A stretch of 31,523 nucleotides of DNA from contig DHNQ01000014.1 of NCBI GenBank assembly GCA_002409595.1, positions 1 through 31,523 of the forward strand, in the 5' to 3' direction. Origin of the DNA: Dysgonomonas sp. UBA5412. GTDB taxonomy: Bacteria > Bacteroidota > Bacteroidia > Bacteroidales > Dysgonomonadaceae. The notes under the pieces are model-generated. The model was not told the origin of the DNA. It searched no databases and saw nothing but the letters and a program-made list of their open reading frames with translations. Made by a program: the position numbers and the translations under genes. Every line of letters starts with the position of its first letter. Within the stretch, counting starts at the first letter, position 1. Below, piece after piece: positions 1-9,230 of the stretch.

Positions 1-11
1 GTCATTTTTAA

Positions 12-212
12 CTGTTTTCTCCAATCAGTCGCAATATACAAGGCAGACTATCCTCCCGTACCACTCGCGACAACTTAGGACGAGTAACCGGACATGGCAT
101 CCATAAGAACAACAACAAAATCTCACAAAAAACATACCTATGGGGGCAAAACGACCAACTCCTCCAAATAGACGACAACGGCAAATAAACAACCTTCTTC
201 TACAGCAAACAC
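12..212 (+). pseudogene. RHS-repeat protein, 3' remnant
   Basis: Reading frame 3 after the stop at 9-11 gives a peptide of RHS/YD-repeat type. It contains RDNLGRVTGHGI and then YLWGQNDQLLQIDDNGK, which match the family pattern of 'RDxLGRxT' followed by 'YxWxxNDxLxxIxD'. A TAA at 186-188 interrupts it, and the frame continues with TTFFYSKH, which is where the family normally has another T-x-F-x-Y-D motif. With stops at 9-11 and 186-188 and no start codon, I read it as a decayed end of a longer RHS gene that begins left of the window. Intact RHS proteins are large polymorphic toxins with a variable C-terminal tip. The stretch is richer in GC than the flanking AT-rich DNA, which also suggests a different origin. 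It could be a silent orphan tip rather than a dead gene. Confidence 0.6.
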
Positions 213-306
213 GTAATTTTTTTAATTAAGATCCCACTTTTTTTGATAATTATACCTCATAACAATATATAGGTAGATTTAATATATCAATTCATTATTT
301 TTAGGG

Positions 307-338
307 ATTGTGTACTCTAAGCTATCCTTCTACTTTTG
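307..338 (+). promoter_or_regulatory. Promoter of the hmu operon
   Basis: A -33-like ATTG at 307-310 is followed by 20 bases and then TACTTTTG at 331-338, which fits the Bacteroidetes consensus TTTG-N19-21-TAnnTTTG. Transcription would start near 344, about 60 bases before hmuR. I see no recognisable Fur-type operator in the leader. Confidence 0.7.
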
Positions 339-404
339 TCATTAAACTAGTTTCTGTTTTCTATAAGTATTCATTATATAAGAAAAATATAAGACTGTAA
401 ATAT

Positions 405-2693
405 ATGTTAAGAAATATATTAGTTGTGATTGCTCTTTTTGCCGTCACCCAGATATCTTTAGCCCAAAAAAACATTAAAGTAAAAGTTTCCGGAATTGTG
501 AAAACTACTGATGGTATCCCTGTTGATTATATAACCGTATCATTAAAAAATACAACTTATGGTGGAATGACTAACGAAAATGGATATTTTCAATTTGAAG
601 CACCTGTTGGAGATTATGCATTAGTTGTTTATTCAATCGCAGCACACAGTAGAGAGTATACTATAAGTATCAAAGCTGATAGTGAGAACTATTTCCCCGA
701 TCTTACCATCATCGAGAATAAAAATCAATTGGAAGAAGTAGTTGTTACCGGACAATTTTCCCCTCAATCTTTACGGAATTCACTCTATAAAGTAAGAGTT
801 ATTAACAATCAGACTATTCAACAAAAAGCATCTACAGATATTAAATCCCTTTTAAATACTGAGATTGGTATTCGTATCTCAAATGATATGGCTTTAGGAG
901 AAAGTGATTTCGAATTGATGGGGATGAGTGGCAATAATGTAAAAGTTTTAGTAGACGGAGTTCCGCTAATTGATAGAGGAGCAACCAAGCAGAGCTTAGG
1001 TCAGATTGATGTAAACACAATAGAACAAATAGAAATTGTAGAAGGTCCTATGTCTGTAATATATGGTACAGATGCCTTAGCTGGAGTCATAAATATAATA
1101 ACAAAAAAGGCAAGAGTGTCCTCGGATAGGAATTTATATTCCATTTCTGCCCGTATGCAAGAAGAGTCTGTCGGCGATGAATATAATTTCTTTTCAGATA
1201 AAGGACTGCATAATGAAAGTGTGAATGCGTCATGGGCTTTCAAGTCCGGACTTTATGCCAATGGAGGATATACTCGCAACGTAACGGACGGATGGAAAGG
1301 AGATAAGACTGGACGAGAAAAAACATGGAATCCTAAAGATCAGTTCTATTACGACGGAACAGTGGGGTATAAGAAAGGTGAGCTCAACTTATGGTACAGA
1401 CTGAATTACTTAGATGAAACCGTTTTTACGCCTGAGAATCCATCAACAGAAGGTCTTATGGTCGACAAAGATTTTCTAGTTGACCGTTACACCCATAGTT
1501 TGCAAGCCGATTGGAAGTTGAATAACAGACTGGGATTTAATATTGTTTCTTCATATCAAGATTATAAGCGTAGAACGAAAACTGTTGTGACTGATCTTAA
1601 TAACGGGGAGAGATGGCTTTCGACTGACGAATCTGCACAGGATATCTCAAAGTTTCAAGCAGCATTTGTTCGGGCAACAGCTGCATGGATGCTTTCGTCC
1701 AGATTGAGCTTACAACCCGGAATAGAATATAACTGGGATGAAGGTTCTGGCGGTCGTATAGATGGTAAACGTGGAATCTCCACTCTGGCAGCATTCTTAT
1801 CAGCCGAATGGAGACCAACAGAATGGATGAGTTTTCGTCCCGGTGTTCGCACAATTATTACAGCCGATTATGATGCACCCATTGCAATACCTTCTATTGG
1901 GACTAAATTCTCTGTAAATCCAGACATGGATATAAGACTATCCTATGCTTATGGTTTCAGAGCCCCAACATTACAAGAACTATATTTTTCATTCCACAAT
2001 GCAAATCATAATATTGACGGCAATCCGGATCTGAAATCCGAATATTCTAACAACTTTACAGGTTCTTTTACTTGGAGAGTATTGCATAACGATCAAATTC
2101 GATTGACTTCTACCCTTTCTGGTTTTTTTAACAGCTTTAAAGATCAGATAGACACCTTCGTCGATGTGAATGATCCGACACATACTACTTATTATAATTT
2201 CGATAAATATAAAACAGTAGGAGGTACATTAGAAAACTCCCTTATCTGGAAAAACCTCCAAGCGAGCATCGGTATTTCATTAGTCGGACGATATAATCGT
2301 CTCGTGGAAGACGAAAAATTTAAAGACGAGAATATGCCCGATTTTCGGTTCTCTCCGGAAGTGAATGGCAGTATATCATATCAAATAACAAAGACAAAAA
2401 CAAATCTAAACTTATTCTATAAATTCACAGGTAGCCGTAATGAATACAAGTTCAAATCCGACCCGTTAGAATTGTATTTAGGAGGCTTAGACAGTTATCA
2501 TATTGCCGATTTTACAGTAAACCAATCTCTTGGAGACTATTTAACAGTAAATGCCGGAGTCAAAAATATTTTTGACGTGACAACCGTCAATAATACATCG
2601 GGGGGTAGTGGGCACTCATCTACCGGAACTTCCAGCCTAATAGGCTGTGGGCGCTCTTTCTTTCTTGGAATCAGCTTCCTTTTAAATAATTAA
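405..2693 (+). CDS. hmuR: TonB-dependent haem receptor HmuR
   Basis: Outer-membrane receptor that would import haem into the periplasm using TonB energy. Residues 1-20 form a signal peptide ending in SLAQ. Residues about 25-95 are a carboxypeptidase-regulatory-like beta domain, common on Bacteroidetes receptors. A plug domain follows (LEEVVVTG, then VLVDGVPL and IEIVEGPMSVIYGTDALAGVINI), and the rest is the beta-barrel. The haem-receptor signature is present: FRAP at residues 518-521 and NPDL at 540-543, with His531 and His535 between them. In characterised haem receptors this loop carries a haem-contacting histidine. At 762 residues it is a normal length. It is first in the operon, 27 bases before hmuY, behind a good promoter. 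In Porphyromonas gingivalis the order is hmuY-hmuR; here it is reversed. Confidence 0.93.
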   Translation: MLRNILVVIALFAVTQISLAQKNIKVKVSGIVKTTDGIPVDYITVSLKNTTYGGMTNENGYFQFEAPVGDYALVVYSIAAHSREYTISIKADSENYFPDLTIIENKNQLEEVVVTGQFSPQSLRNSLYKVRVINNQTIQQKASTDIKSLLNTEIGIRISNDMALGESDFELMGMSGNNVKVLVDGVPLIDRGATKQSLGQIDVNTIEQIEIVEGPMSVIYGTDALAGVINIITKKARVSSDRNLYSISARMQEESVGDEYNFFSDKGLHNESVNASWAFKSGLYANGGYTRNVTDGWKGDKTGREKTWNPKDQFYYDGTVGYKKGELNLWYRLNYLDETVFTPENPSTEGLMVDKDFLVDRYTHSLQADWKLNNRLGFNIVSSYQDYKRRTKTVVTDLNNGERWLSTDESAQDISKFQAAFVRATAAWMLSSRLSLQPGIEYNWDEGSGGRIDGKRGISTLAAFLSAEWRPTEWMSFRPGVRTIITADYDAPIAIPSIGTKFSVNPDMDIRLSYAYGFRAPTLQELYFSFHNANHNIDGNPDLKSEYSNNFTGSFTWRVLHNDQIRLTSTLSGFFNSFKDQIDTFVDVNDPTHTTYYNFDKYKTVGGTLENSLIWKNLQASIGISLVGRYNRLVEDEKFKDENMPDFRFSPEVNGSISYQITKTKTNLNLFYKFTGSRNEYKFKSDPLELYLGGLDSYHIADFTVNQSLGDYLTVNAGVKNIFDVTTVNNTSGGSGHSSTGTSSLIGCGRSFFLGISFLLNN

Positions 2694-2720
2694 TTCAAAC
2701 AATTTATATTTAGTAAAACG

Positions 2721-4133
2721 ATGAAAAAACTATTGTACGTATTATTTTTTACATCTCTTCTAGTGTTCAATTCGTGTAGTAGCGACGATGATGATATAAA
2801 GCTACCGGATATTACAATTGATTTTGCTTCTTCTGAAGTCGGTATTGACGAAGATAAGACATCTCAAGATATAACAATAAACCTGAGCCGTAAATCAGAT
2901 GTAGCAATAGATGTTACTGTAACATTATCTGCAACCGGAGTTACTTATAATACCGATTTTGTCACAGATCCGATTACAGCCGATAACAATATCAAAATAA
3001 ATATTCCGGCAGGAAGCACATCCGCTTCATTTAGAGTATCTAAAGTAAATGGAGCTTTGTTCGAAGGAACCGAAAATGTGAAATTTCAACTTTCAGCAAT
3101 TTCTGTAACAGATGGAGTGAAACTTGGAGATAAGAAAGAAGTTACCCTTACATTTGGAACCATTCTTTCGCAAGGCGATATTCTTACATTAGACGGTAAA
3201 GCGGGAGATGTCGTTTATGCTAACTCTGTATATGTCGATTTTAGCAGCAATACTCAGGTTGCAATAGACCGAAAAAGCTGGAATCTCGGCTTTCATTCAG
3301 GATCTGAATTTAGAGTTATCTTAAATGAAGCATATGCAACAGCAGCAACAGCTTCAACCAAAACAGATATAACAGCCGTAACCATTGAAGATGCCAATGC
3401 TGCTATTGATATTGCCGCGTCAGCAATGTCTGCCGAAGGCCTATCTATAAATGCAGTCGATTCATTCGACGGAGCGCTTAGCGGAACTGTTTTTCCTGAA
3501 ATATCTGCTAACGAATCTGAAAATAAGGTTTATTTCGTCGCATCAGAAGGAAATAAGACAAGCCGTGACCAATGGTATAAAGTAAAAGTAAACCGCAAAG
3601 GAAATGGCTACTCAGTGCAATATGCAAAAGTAGGCGAAACAACGATCAAAACTGTAGATATATCTAAAAATGCAGCATACAATTTCTCATTCCTTTCACT
3701 AGATAACGGATCGGTTGTAAATGTTGAACCCGAAGCTAAAAAATGGGATATCATGTGGAGTTATTATGTAGGACTTACAATGAACAGACCATACTTTATG
3801 CAAGACATGGTGTTGTCTAACAATATTGGAGGAGCAGAAGTTGTAGAAGTTTTGACCGATGCAGATAAGAAAGACGAAGCTTATAATAACTTTAAAGAAG
3901 CAGACCTTGCAAGTCTCAAATTTTCTAATGCACGTAATACAATAGGAAATAATTGGAGACGAACAGCTTCTATGGCTAGCGATCCGGGTCCTATCGGAGT
4001 GAAAAAAGATCGCTTCTATGTCGTGAAAGATCCAAACGGGTCATACTATAAATTGAAGTTTAACAAAATGGGACTAAACAATGACACCGGAGAACGAGGT
4101 CGTCCTGAAATAGAATATGCATTGGTGAAATAA
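2721..4133 (+). CDS. hmuY: HmuY-family haem-binding lipoprotein with extra N-terminal domain
   Basis: Surface lipoprotein expected to capture haem and deliver it to HmuR. The signal peptide ends in a lipobox (VFNSC, Cys19) followed by SSDDDD, an acidic stretch of the kind that directs Bacteroidetes lipoproteins to the surface. Residues about 30-146 form a beta-sandwich resembling a Calx-beta repeat (SEVGIDED, ITINLSRKSD, IPAGSTSASF, GTENVKFQL). The HmuY domain follows, with YANSVYVDFSS, SWNLGFHSGSEFRVILN and WDIMWSYY. At 470 residues it is about twice the length of P. gingivalis HmuY. Several methionines near MNRPYFMQDM could be axial haem ligands, as in Tannerella and Bacteroides homologues that use Met instead of His, but I cannot align them with certainty. 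A hairpin lies directly downstream. Confidence 0.87.
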   Translation: MKKLLYVLFFTSLLVFNSCSSDDDDIKLPDITIDFASSEVGIDEDKTSQDITINLSRKSDVAIDVTVTLSATGVTYNTDFVTDPITADNNIKINIPAGSTSASFRVSKVNGALFEGTENVKFQLSAISVTDGVKLGDKKEVTLTFGTILSQGDILTLDGKAGDVVYANSVYVDFSSNTQVAIDRKSWNLGFHSGSEFRVILNEAYATAATASTKTDITAVTIEDANAAIDIAASAMSAEGLSINAVDSFDGALSGTVFPEISANESENKVYFVASEGNKTSRDQWYKVKVNRKGNGYSVQYAKVGETTIKTVDISKNAAYNFSFLSLDNGSVVNVEPEAKKWDIMWSYYVGLTMNRPYFMQDMVLSNNIGGAEVVEVLTDADKKDEAYNNFKEADLASLKFSNARNTIGNNWRRTASMASDPGPIGVKKDRFYVVKDPNGSYYKLKFNKMGLNNDTGERGRPEIEYALVK

Positions 4134-4160
4134 AATGTAGATTTTATTAGAACAAACAAT

Positions 4161-4206
4161 CAGATTATGGCAAACCTTCAGATATAGGTTTGCCAGTCTG
4201 TGTTTT
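4161..4206 (+). terminator. Hairpin between hmuY and hmuS
   Basis: GGCAAACCT (4169-4177) pairs perfectly with AGGTTTGCC (4186-4194). Outer arms CAGA (4161-4164) and TCTG (4197-4200) extend the stem across an internal loop, and a TGTTTTAAT tail follows. It lies inside the operon, so it may act as a partial terminator, or as a block that protects the hmuRY message from 3' decay. Confidence 0.55.
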
Positions 4207-4225
4207 AATAATTATAGAATAACTT

Positions 4226-7200
4226 ATGAAGAATAAAATAATAATTGCTGTAGTTGCTCTATTGGTTGTTGTAGGAGGAGTGATAGCTTGGAATAAGTTT
4301 GCTTCAACAACAAAAATTGCCTTAGTCAATTTCCAACCATTTCAGACTACAAGCATCATAAAAGCAAATACAGACAACTTTATCGAATACGATGAAGTCT
4401 CTATTGATGAATTGAATAAACTCAAGAACTATGATTTTGTTCTAGGATTTGGAATGGGAATGAATATTTCGGCAGAACAAAGAGAATTTATTCAGGCAGC
4501 AGCAGACAATGGCACTCCGGTTTATATTTATGCTGCCACTAATCCTGACAACAATATCTGCAATCTTGATAGTATAAGCAAAGAAGATGTATCGTCCTAT
4601 CTGAGCAATGGCAACAAGAAAAATTATCGTAATCTGGCACGCTATGTTCGTCAGAATATAGATAAAAAAAGTTTTTTTGTTACTCCGGCAGACTCTGTTG
4701 TCGAAAGTGCCTCTGATGTATTGTATCATTTAGACGAAGAAGTTTCGTTTACGACAGTGCCGGAATACGAACAATATCTGAAACAACATAACTTCTATAA
4801 AGAGGGGGGTGCTAAAATTGCTATTGTTGGAGGTCTTAACGATCCCTTTAGTGGGAATAGAGAAAATATAGACAGTCTGATCGTATCGTTTCAGAATGCA
4901 GGCTTAAACGTGTATCCTGTATCTTCAGCAATGCAAAGATTAGATTTTCTTAAAAAAATAGAACCCGATGCAGTCGTTTATTATGCACACGGACGTTTGG
5001 CGATGGGACAAGCTGATGCCGCAGTCGATTGGCTTAAAGAAAGGAATATTCCTATCTTCTCGCCATTAACTATATTGCAGACCAGAGAAGACTGGATGAA
5101 AGACCCTATGGGTATGTTCGGCGGATTCTTATCACAAAGCGTTGTTATGCCGGAGCTCGATGGAGCTATTTATCCCTATGTTGTAAATGCACAAGAAGTA
5201 GACGGAGACGGTCTGTATTTGTTTAAGGCTATACCCGACAGATTAAAAAGCTTTACACAGATTGTAAATAATTTTGTGTCTCTTCGTAAAAAAAACAATA
5301 TAGAAAAGAAAGTCGCTATTTATTACTTCAAAGGAGCCGGACAGGAGTCGCTGACAGCGCAAGGATTAGAAACTGTTCCATCTCTATACAATTTACTGAA
5401 ACGTTTGAAAGCCGAAGGTTATAAGGTTGACAACCTGCCTGCGACCGAGTCGGATTTTGAAAAATTACTGATGGCTCAGGGAGCGGTACTTAGCACGTAT
5501 GCCGAAGGCGCATTTGATAATTATCTCAAAACGGGAAAACCGGCACTAATAGAAAAATCAGAATATGAATCTTGGATTGGACAGTCTCTTTCCAAAGAAC
5601 TATATGCTGATGTGACAAATACTTATGGCGAAGCCCCGGGAGCTTATATGAGCATCCGTAAGGATAATAAAGACTATTTAGCCATTGCTCGCATCGAATT
5701 AGGCAATATCGCCCTTTTGCCGCAGCCTATGGCAGCTATCGGAGACGATACTTTTGCTATTGTTCATGGAGCTAAATCAGCACCTCCACACACATATATT
5801 GGAGCTTATCTTTGGTCGCAATATGCATTTAAAGCCGATGCGATTATGCATTTCGGAACGCATGGAAGCTTAGAGTTTACACCTCAAAAACAAGTTGCAC
5901 TGAGCAGTAATGATTGGCCGGATAGATTGGTAGGATCGATACCTCATTTCTACTATTATACAATAGGTAATGTTGGAGAGAGTATGATGGCTAAACGTAG
6001 ATCGTATGCAACAATAATCTCTTATCTGACACCTCCATTTATGGAAAGCAATACCCGATCGCAGTTCAAATCATTGCAAGATAAGATTCGCGATTATTAC
6101 AAAACAGATGAAACCGCTCAGTCTAAAGTATCTTTGGCTATAAAGAAAATAGCTGTGGATATGGGATTGCATCGCGAGTTGCGTCTCGATAGTGTTTTGT
6201 CTACACCATATACGACGGAAGATATAAAACGTATCGAAAACTTTGCAGAAGAGATTGCTAACGAAAAAATGACAGGACAGCTATATACAACAGGAGTTCC
6301 CTATGATACTGACAAAATCCGATCGTCGGTATTAGCTATGAGTGCAGACCCTATTGCATATAGTCTGGCTGCCTTGGACCGTATTAGTGGAAAAGTTACC
6401 GATCAACAATTGAAGAGTAAGGTGTTTTTTACTCAACGATATCTTGAACCTGCAAAAACATTAGTGGGACAGGTCTTGAATGGAAAAGCGGTTGACAGCA
6501 CTCTAATTTGTAATGTAGCCGGAATTAAAACATCTGATTTGGCTGAAGCTAAAAAAATACTTACTCCTCCCAAACGAGGTATGAGAGCTATGATGGAAAG
6601 CGCCAATGCAGGAAATAAAGACAAGTTGAAATCGGGAGGAGGGCATCCGGCTCACATTCCTAAGATTGGATCGAAGCCTGCTGATGCAGGTGCCAAAAAA
6701 ACTGAAATGAGCAAGCCTCAAGAGAAACCGAAGCAACCCGAAATAACAAAAGATCAGAAAGATCGTGCCCGTGCTATTGTAGAAGTAGAACGTACGATCA
6801 ACAATATTGTAAACTATAAAAACTCTTTACAACAAAGCCCAGAGTTAGAATTAAAATCTGTATTGAATGCACTTTCGGGAGGATATATTGCACCATCATC
6901 GGGTGGAGATGCCGTAGCCAATCCGAATGCTGTGCCTACCGGGCGCAATCTGTATGCTGTAAATGCAGAGGCAACCCCTTCGGAAGTAGCATGGGATAAA
7001 GGAATGTCTTTAGTAGATGCCACATTGCAGCAATATAAGAAACAACATGGCGACTATCCACGAAAAGTAAGCTATACCTTTTGGAGTAGTGAATTTATAG
7101 AAAGTGAAGGAGCTACAATAGCTCAAGCTTTGTATATGCTTGGAGTAGAGCCCGTACGGGATGCCTTTGGACGAGTTTCAGATATTCAGCTGATTTCATC

Positions 7201-8440
7201 CGAAAAACTAGGGCGTCCTCGTATTGATGTTGTGGTACAAACTTCCGGACAGTTTCGAGATCTGGCGGCATCACGTTTATCACTGATTACACGTGCTGTC
7301 GAATTAGCTGCTTCAGCTAAAGATGATAAATTTAATAACTATGTATCTGCTAGCACTACTGAAATAGAACGCCAGCTGGTAGAACAAGGTATGCCTCCCA
7401 AAAATGCTAGAGAAGCTTCTACGCAACGTGTATTTGGTGGTATAAACGGAATGTATGGAACAGGTATACAAGGTATGGTCACAAGTGGTGATAAATGGCA
7501 GGATGAAAAGGAGATTGCAGATACCTATATTAATAATATGGGAGCTACTTATGGCAGTGACAAGAATTGGGGCGGATTTCAAGCCGGATTGTTGCGAGCA
7601 GTTCTTCATAATACCGATGTCGTTGTTCAGCCCCGCCAAAGTAATACATGGGGAGCATTGAGTCTTGACCATGTCTTCGAATTTATGGGAGGGATGAACT
7701 TGGCTGTACGTAATGTTACCGGTAAAGACCCTGATGCGTACTTTGCCGATTATCGAAATCGTAATAATGTCAAGATGCAGGAACTCAAAGAAGCTATCGG
7801 CGTTGAGTCACGTTCCACAGTCTTTAACCCAGCTTACATAAAAGAGGTAATGAAGGGTAAAGCATCTAGTGCATCACAGATTACTGAAGTGGTAACTAAT
7901 ACTTACGCATGGAATGTAATGAAACCGGATGTAATAGACAATGAAATGTGGGATCAGTTATATGATGTGTATGTCAAAGACTCTCATAATCTGGGTGTGC
8001 AAGGCTTTTTTAAAGCACAAAATCCGGCAGCACTGCAAGAGATAACAGCCGTAATGATGGAAACTGCTCGCAAGGGTATGTGGAAAGCTACGGATCAGCA
8101 ACTTTCCGATGTTGCCTTATTGCATACCGATCTGGTAAAAGAGTTTGGTGCAAGTGGTTCGGGTTTTGCAGGGTCAAATGTCAAATTGCAGGATTTTATC
8201 TCGCAAAAGTCGACTCCTGAGAATGCAGCTCAGTATAAAGAACAATTGCGAAAAATGAATACGGCCGATGCTTCGTCTGATATAAGTAAGGGCGGAAAGG
8301 TTCTGAAAAAAGATTCAGTAAGTAGAGATGCCAATAGCGAAAAAAATTCATTGAATGGTATATTGGTTGTTTCGGTTGTATTAGTAGCATTTATAATTTT
8401 ACTCATTATTTTACGAAAGAAGAGAAAGATTAATAATTAA
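4226..8440 (+). CDS. hmuS: CobN-like haem chelatase/dechelatase HmuS
   Basis: Member of the CobN/ChlH large-subunit chelatase family. Family members insert a metal into a tetrapyrrole; HmuS of gut Bacteroidales has been reported to run the reaction backwards and take iron out of haem anaerobically. The CobN core is clear: HFGTHGSLEF (His542 and His546), then WPDRLVGSIPHFY, NVGESMMAKRR and ISYLTPP. A TM helix at about 5-22 and another at about 1375-1397, before RKKRK, suggest a body anchored at both ends with the bulk in the periplasm. Residues about 785-845 form a low-complexity Gly/Pro/Lys insert with GGGHPAHIPKIG (His807, His810) between the two halves of the protein. Length 1404 fits CobN-type proteins. 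Hairpins lie before and after the gene. Confidence 0.9.
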   Translation: MKNKIIIAVVALLVVVGGVIAWNKFASTTKIALVNFQPFQTTSIIKANTDNFIEYDEVSIDELNKLKNYDFVLGFGMGMNISAEQREFIQAAADNGTPVYIYAATNPDNNICNLDSISKEDVSSYLSNGNKKNYRNLARYVRQNIDKKSFFVTPADSVVESASDVLYHLDEEVSFTTVPEYEQYLKQHNFYKEGGAKIAIVGGLNDPFSGNRENIDSLIVSFQNAGLNVYPVSSAMQRLDFLKKIEPDAVVYYAHGRLAMGQADAAVDWLKERNIPIFSPLTILQTREDWMKDPMGMFGGFLSQSVVMPELDGAIYPYVVNAQEVDGDGLYLFKAIPDRLKSFTQIVNNFVSLRKKNNIEKKVAIYYFKGAGQESLTAQGLETVPSLYNLLKRLKAEGYKVDNLPATESDFEKLLMAQGAVLSTYAEGAFDNYLKTGKPALIEKSEYESWIGQSLSKELYADVTNTYGEAPGAYMSIRKDNKDYLAIARIELGNIALLPQPMAAIGDDTFAIVHGAKSAPPHTYIGAYLWSQYAFKADAIMHFGTHGSLEFTPQKQVALSSNDWPDRLVGSIPHFYYYTIGNVGESMMAKRRSYATIISYLTPPFMESNTRSQFKSLQDKIRDYYKTDETAQSKVSLAIKKIAVDMGLHRELRLDSVLSTPYTTEDIKRIENFAEEIANEKMTGQLYTTGVPYDTDKIRSSVLAMSADPIAYSLAALDRISGKVTDQQLKSKVFFTQRYLEPAKTLVGQVLNGKAVDSTLICNVAGIKTSDLAEAKKILTPPKRGMRAMMESANAGNKDKLKSGGGHPAHIPKIGSKPADAGAKKTEMSKPQEKPKQPEITKDQKDRARAIVEVERTINNIVNYKNSLQQSPELELKSVLNALSGGYIAPSSGGDAVANPNAVPTGRNLYAVNAEATPSEVAWDKGMSLVDATLQQYKKQHGDYPRKVSYTFWSSEFIESEGATIAQALYMLGVEPVRDAFGRVSDIQLISSEKLGRPRIDVVVQTSGQFRDLAASRLSLITRAVELAASAKDDKFNNYVSASTTEIERQLVEQGMPPKNAREASTQRVFGGINGMYGTGIQGMVTSGDKWQDEKEIADTYINNMGATYGSDKNWGGFQAGLLRAVLHNTDVVVQPRQSNTWGALSLDHVFEFMGGMNLAVRNVTGKDPDAYFADYRNRNNVKMQELKEAIGVESRSTVFNPAYIKEVMKGKASSASQITEVVTNTYAWNVMKPDVIDNEMWDQLYDVYVKDSHNLGVQGFFKAQNPAALQEITAVMMETARKGMWKATDQQLSDVALLHTDLVKEFGASGSGFAGSNVKLQDFISQKSTPENAAQYKEQLRKMNTADASSDISKGGKVLKKDSVSRDANSEKNSLNGILVVSVVLVAFIILLIILRKKRKINN

Positions 8441-8447
8441 TATCAAC

Positions 8448-8492
8448 GGCAAAAGATATGAGCTTTTTTCGTATCTTTTGCCTTATTTTATT
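8448..8492 (+). terminator. Strong hairpin with T-rich tail between hmuS and hmuT
   Basis: GGCAAAAGATA (8448-8458) pairs with TATCTTTTGCC (8472-8482), 11 bp, extendable by two pairs, followed by TTATTTTATT. It has the form of an intrinsic terminator but sits 14 bases before the hmuT start, with no promoter visible in the remaining gap, so it most likely lets some transcription through. Confidence 0.7.
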
Positions 8493-8505
8493 CATATAAA
8501 AAAAC

Positions 8506-9222
8506 ATGGAGTTAATCATCCAAATTCTGATGCTCTTTATCCTGATCAACTGTGTGTTGAAGCTAAGTTTCTGGAAACCTTGGCAGGCGGCAATATTTGG
8601 TCTTATATGTGCAGCTTTTATCCTATGGACGTGTCAATTTGCGATATTACAGTCAAAAACTCAGTTGGCAGATTATCTGAACAACACTAAGGTTTTGCAG
8701 GATTCGGCAGTATTGATAACAGTAGAGTCAGCTATTTGTTTTGCTTTTTGCTTTGCCGCATTGCGCAATATGTTTGGGCAAAAAAGTAAGAAATGGTTGC
8801 AACCTTTATATTGGTATCCTAGCCTATTAGTTTTTCCGGTGTTGTTCTATCTGTTGACACAACTTATTTTCGCATTACCGGGAACCGATTTTTCTGTTAT
8901 TTCATATGTTTTAGCTGCAAGTGTACTTGTGTTGATGCCGATATTAGCTTATATATTCAGATACCTTTTTCCCGAAAAGGAGATGCGATTGGAAGTCTAT
9001 TTTCTAGTTAGTCTTTTTGTGTGTATAATAGGGTTGATCACTACCGTAAATGGTAATGTGACATATGCTGCTACCGAGCAGCCATTGAATTTTAAGGCTC
9101 TGGCACTATCTGCCGGGTTGTTTATCGTTGCCTTCCTTATCGGCTTTGCATGGAATAAGGTCAAATGGATTCTGCGTCAGAGAAGAGAACAAAAAAATAA
9201 ATCGTTACAATCAACTAAATAA
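8506..9222 (+). CDS. hmuT: Polytopic membrane protein HmuT
   Basis: Integral membrane protein of the hmu locus, assigned mainly by position between hmuS and hmuU and by its predicted topology. I count about seven hydrophobic helices, including IIQILMLFILINCVLKL near the N-terminus, LLVFPVLFYLLTQLIFAL in the middle and LSAGLFIVAFLIGFAW near the C-terminus, and the tail is basic (RQRREQKNKS). No catalytic motif or ATP-binding site is visible. It could be a tetrapyrrole or metal permease, or an anchor for HmuS; the sequence does not decide between these. The gap to hmuU is 8 bases, so the two are cotranscribed and probably translated together. Its function is not established in the family. Confidence 0.78.
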   Translation: MELIIQILMLFILINCVLKLSFWKPWQAAIFGLICAAFILWTCQFAILQSKTQLADYLNNTKVLQDSAVLITVESAICFAFCFAALRNMFGQKSKKWLQPLYWYPSLLVFPVLFYLLTQLIFALPGTDFSVISYVLAASVLVLMPILAYIFRYLFPEKEMRLEVYFLVSLFVCIIGLITTVNGNVTYAATEQPLNFKALALSAGLFIVAFLIGFAWNKVKWILRQRREQKNKSLQSTK

Positions 9223-9230
9223 GTTTTTAA

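Noticed and set aside
339..404. Fur-type operator in the hmuR leader
   Set aside because: No 19-base inverted repeat close to the Fur consensus is visible; iron or haem control is still plausible by other means.
7313..7672. Minus-strand open frame of 119 codons inside hmuS
   Set aside because: It is wholly within the strongly conserved CobN-like gene and shows no domain of its own.
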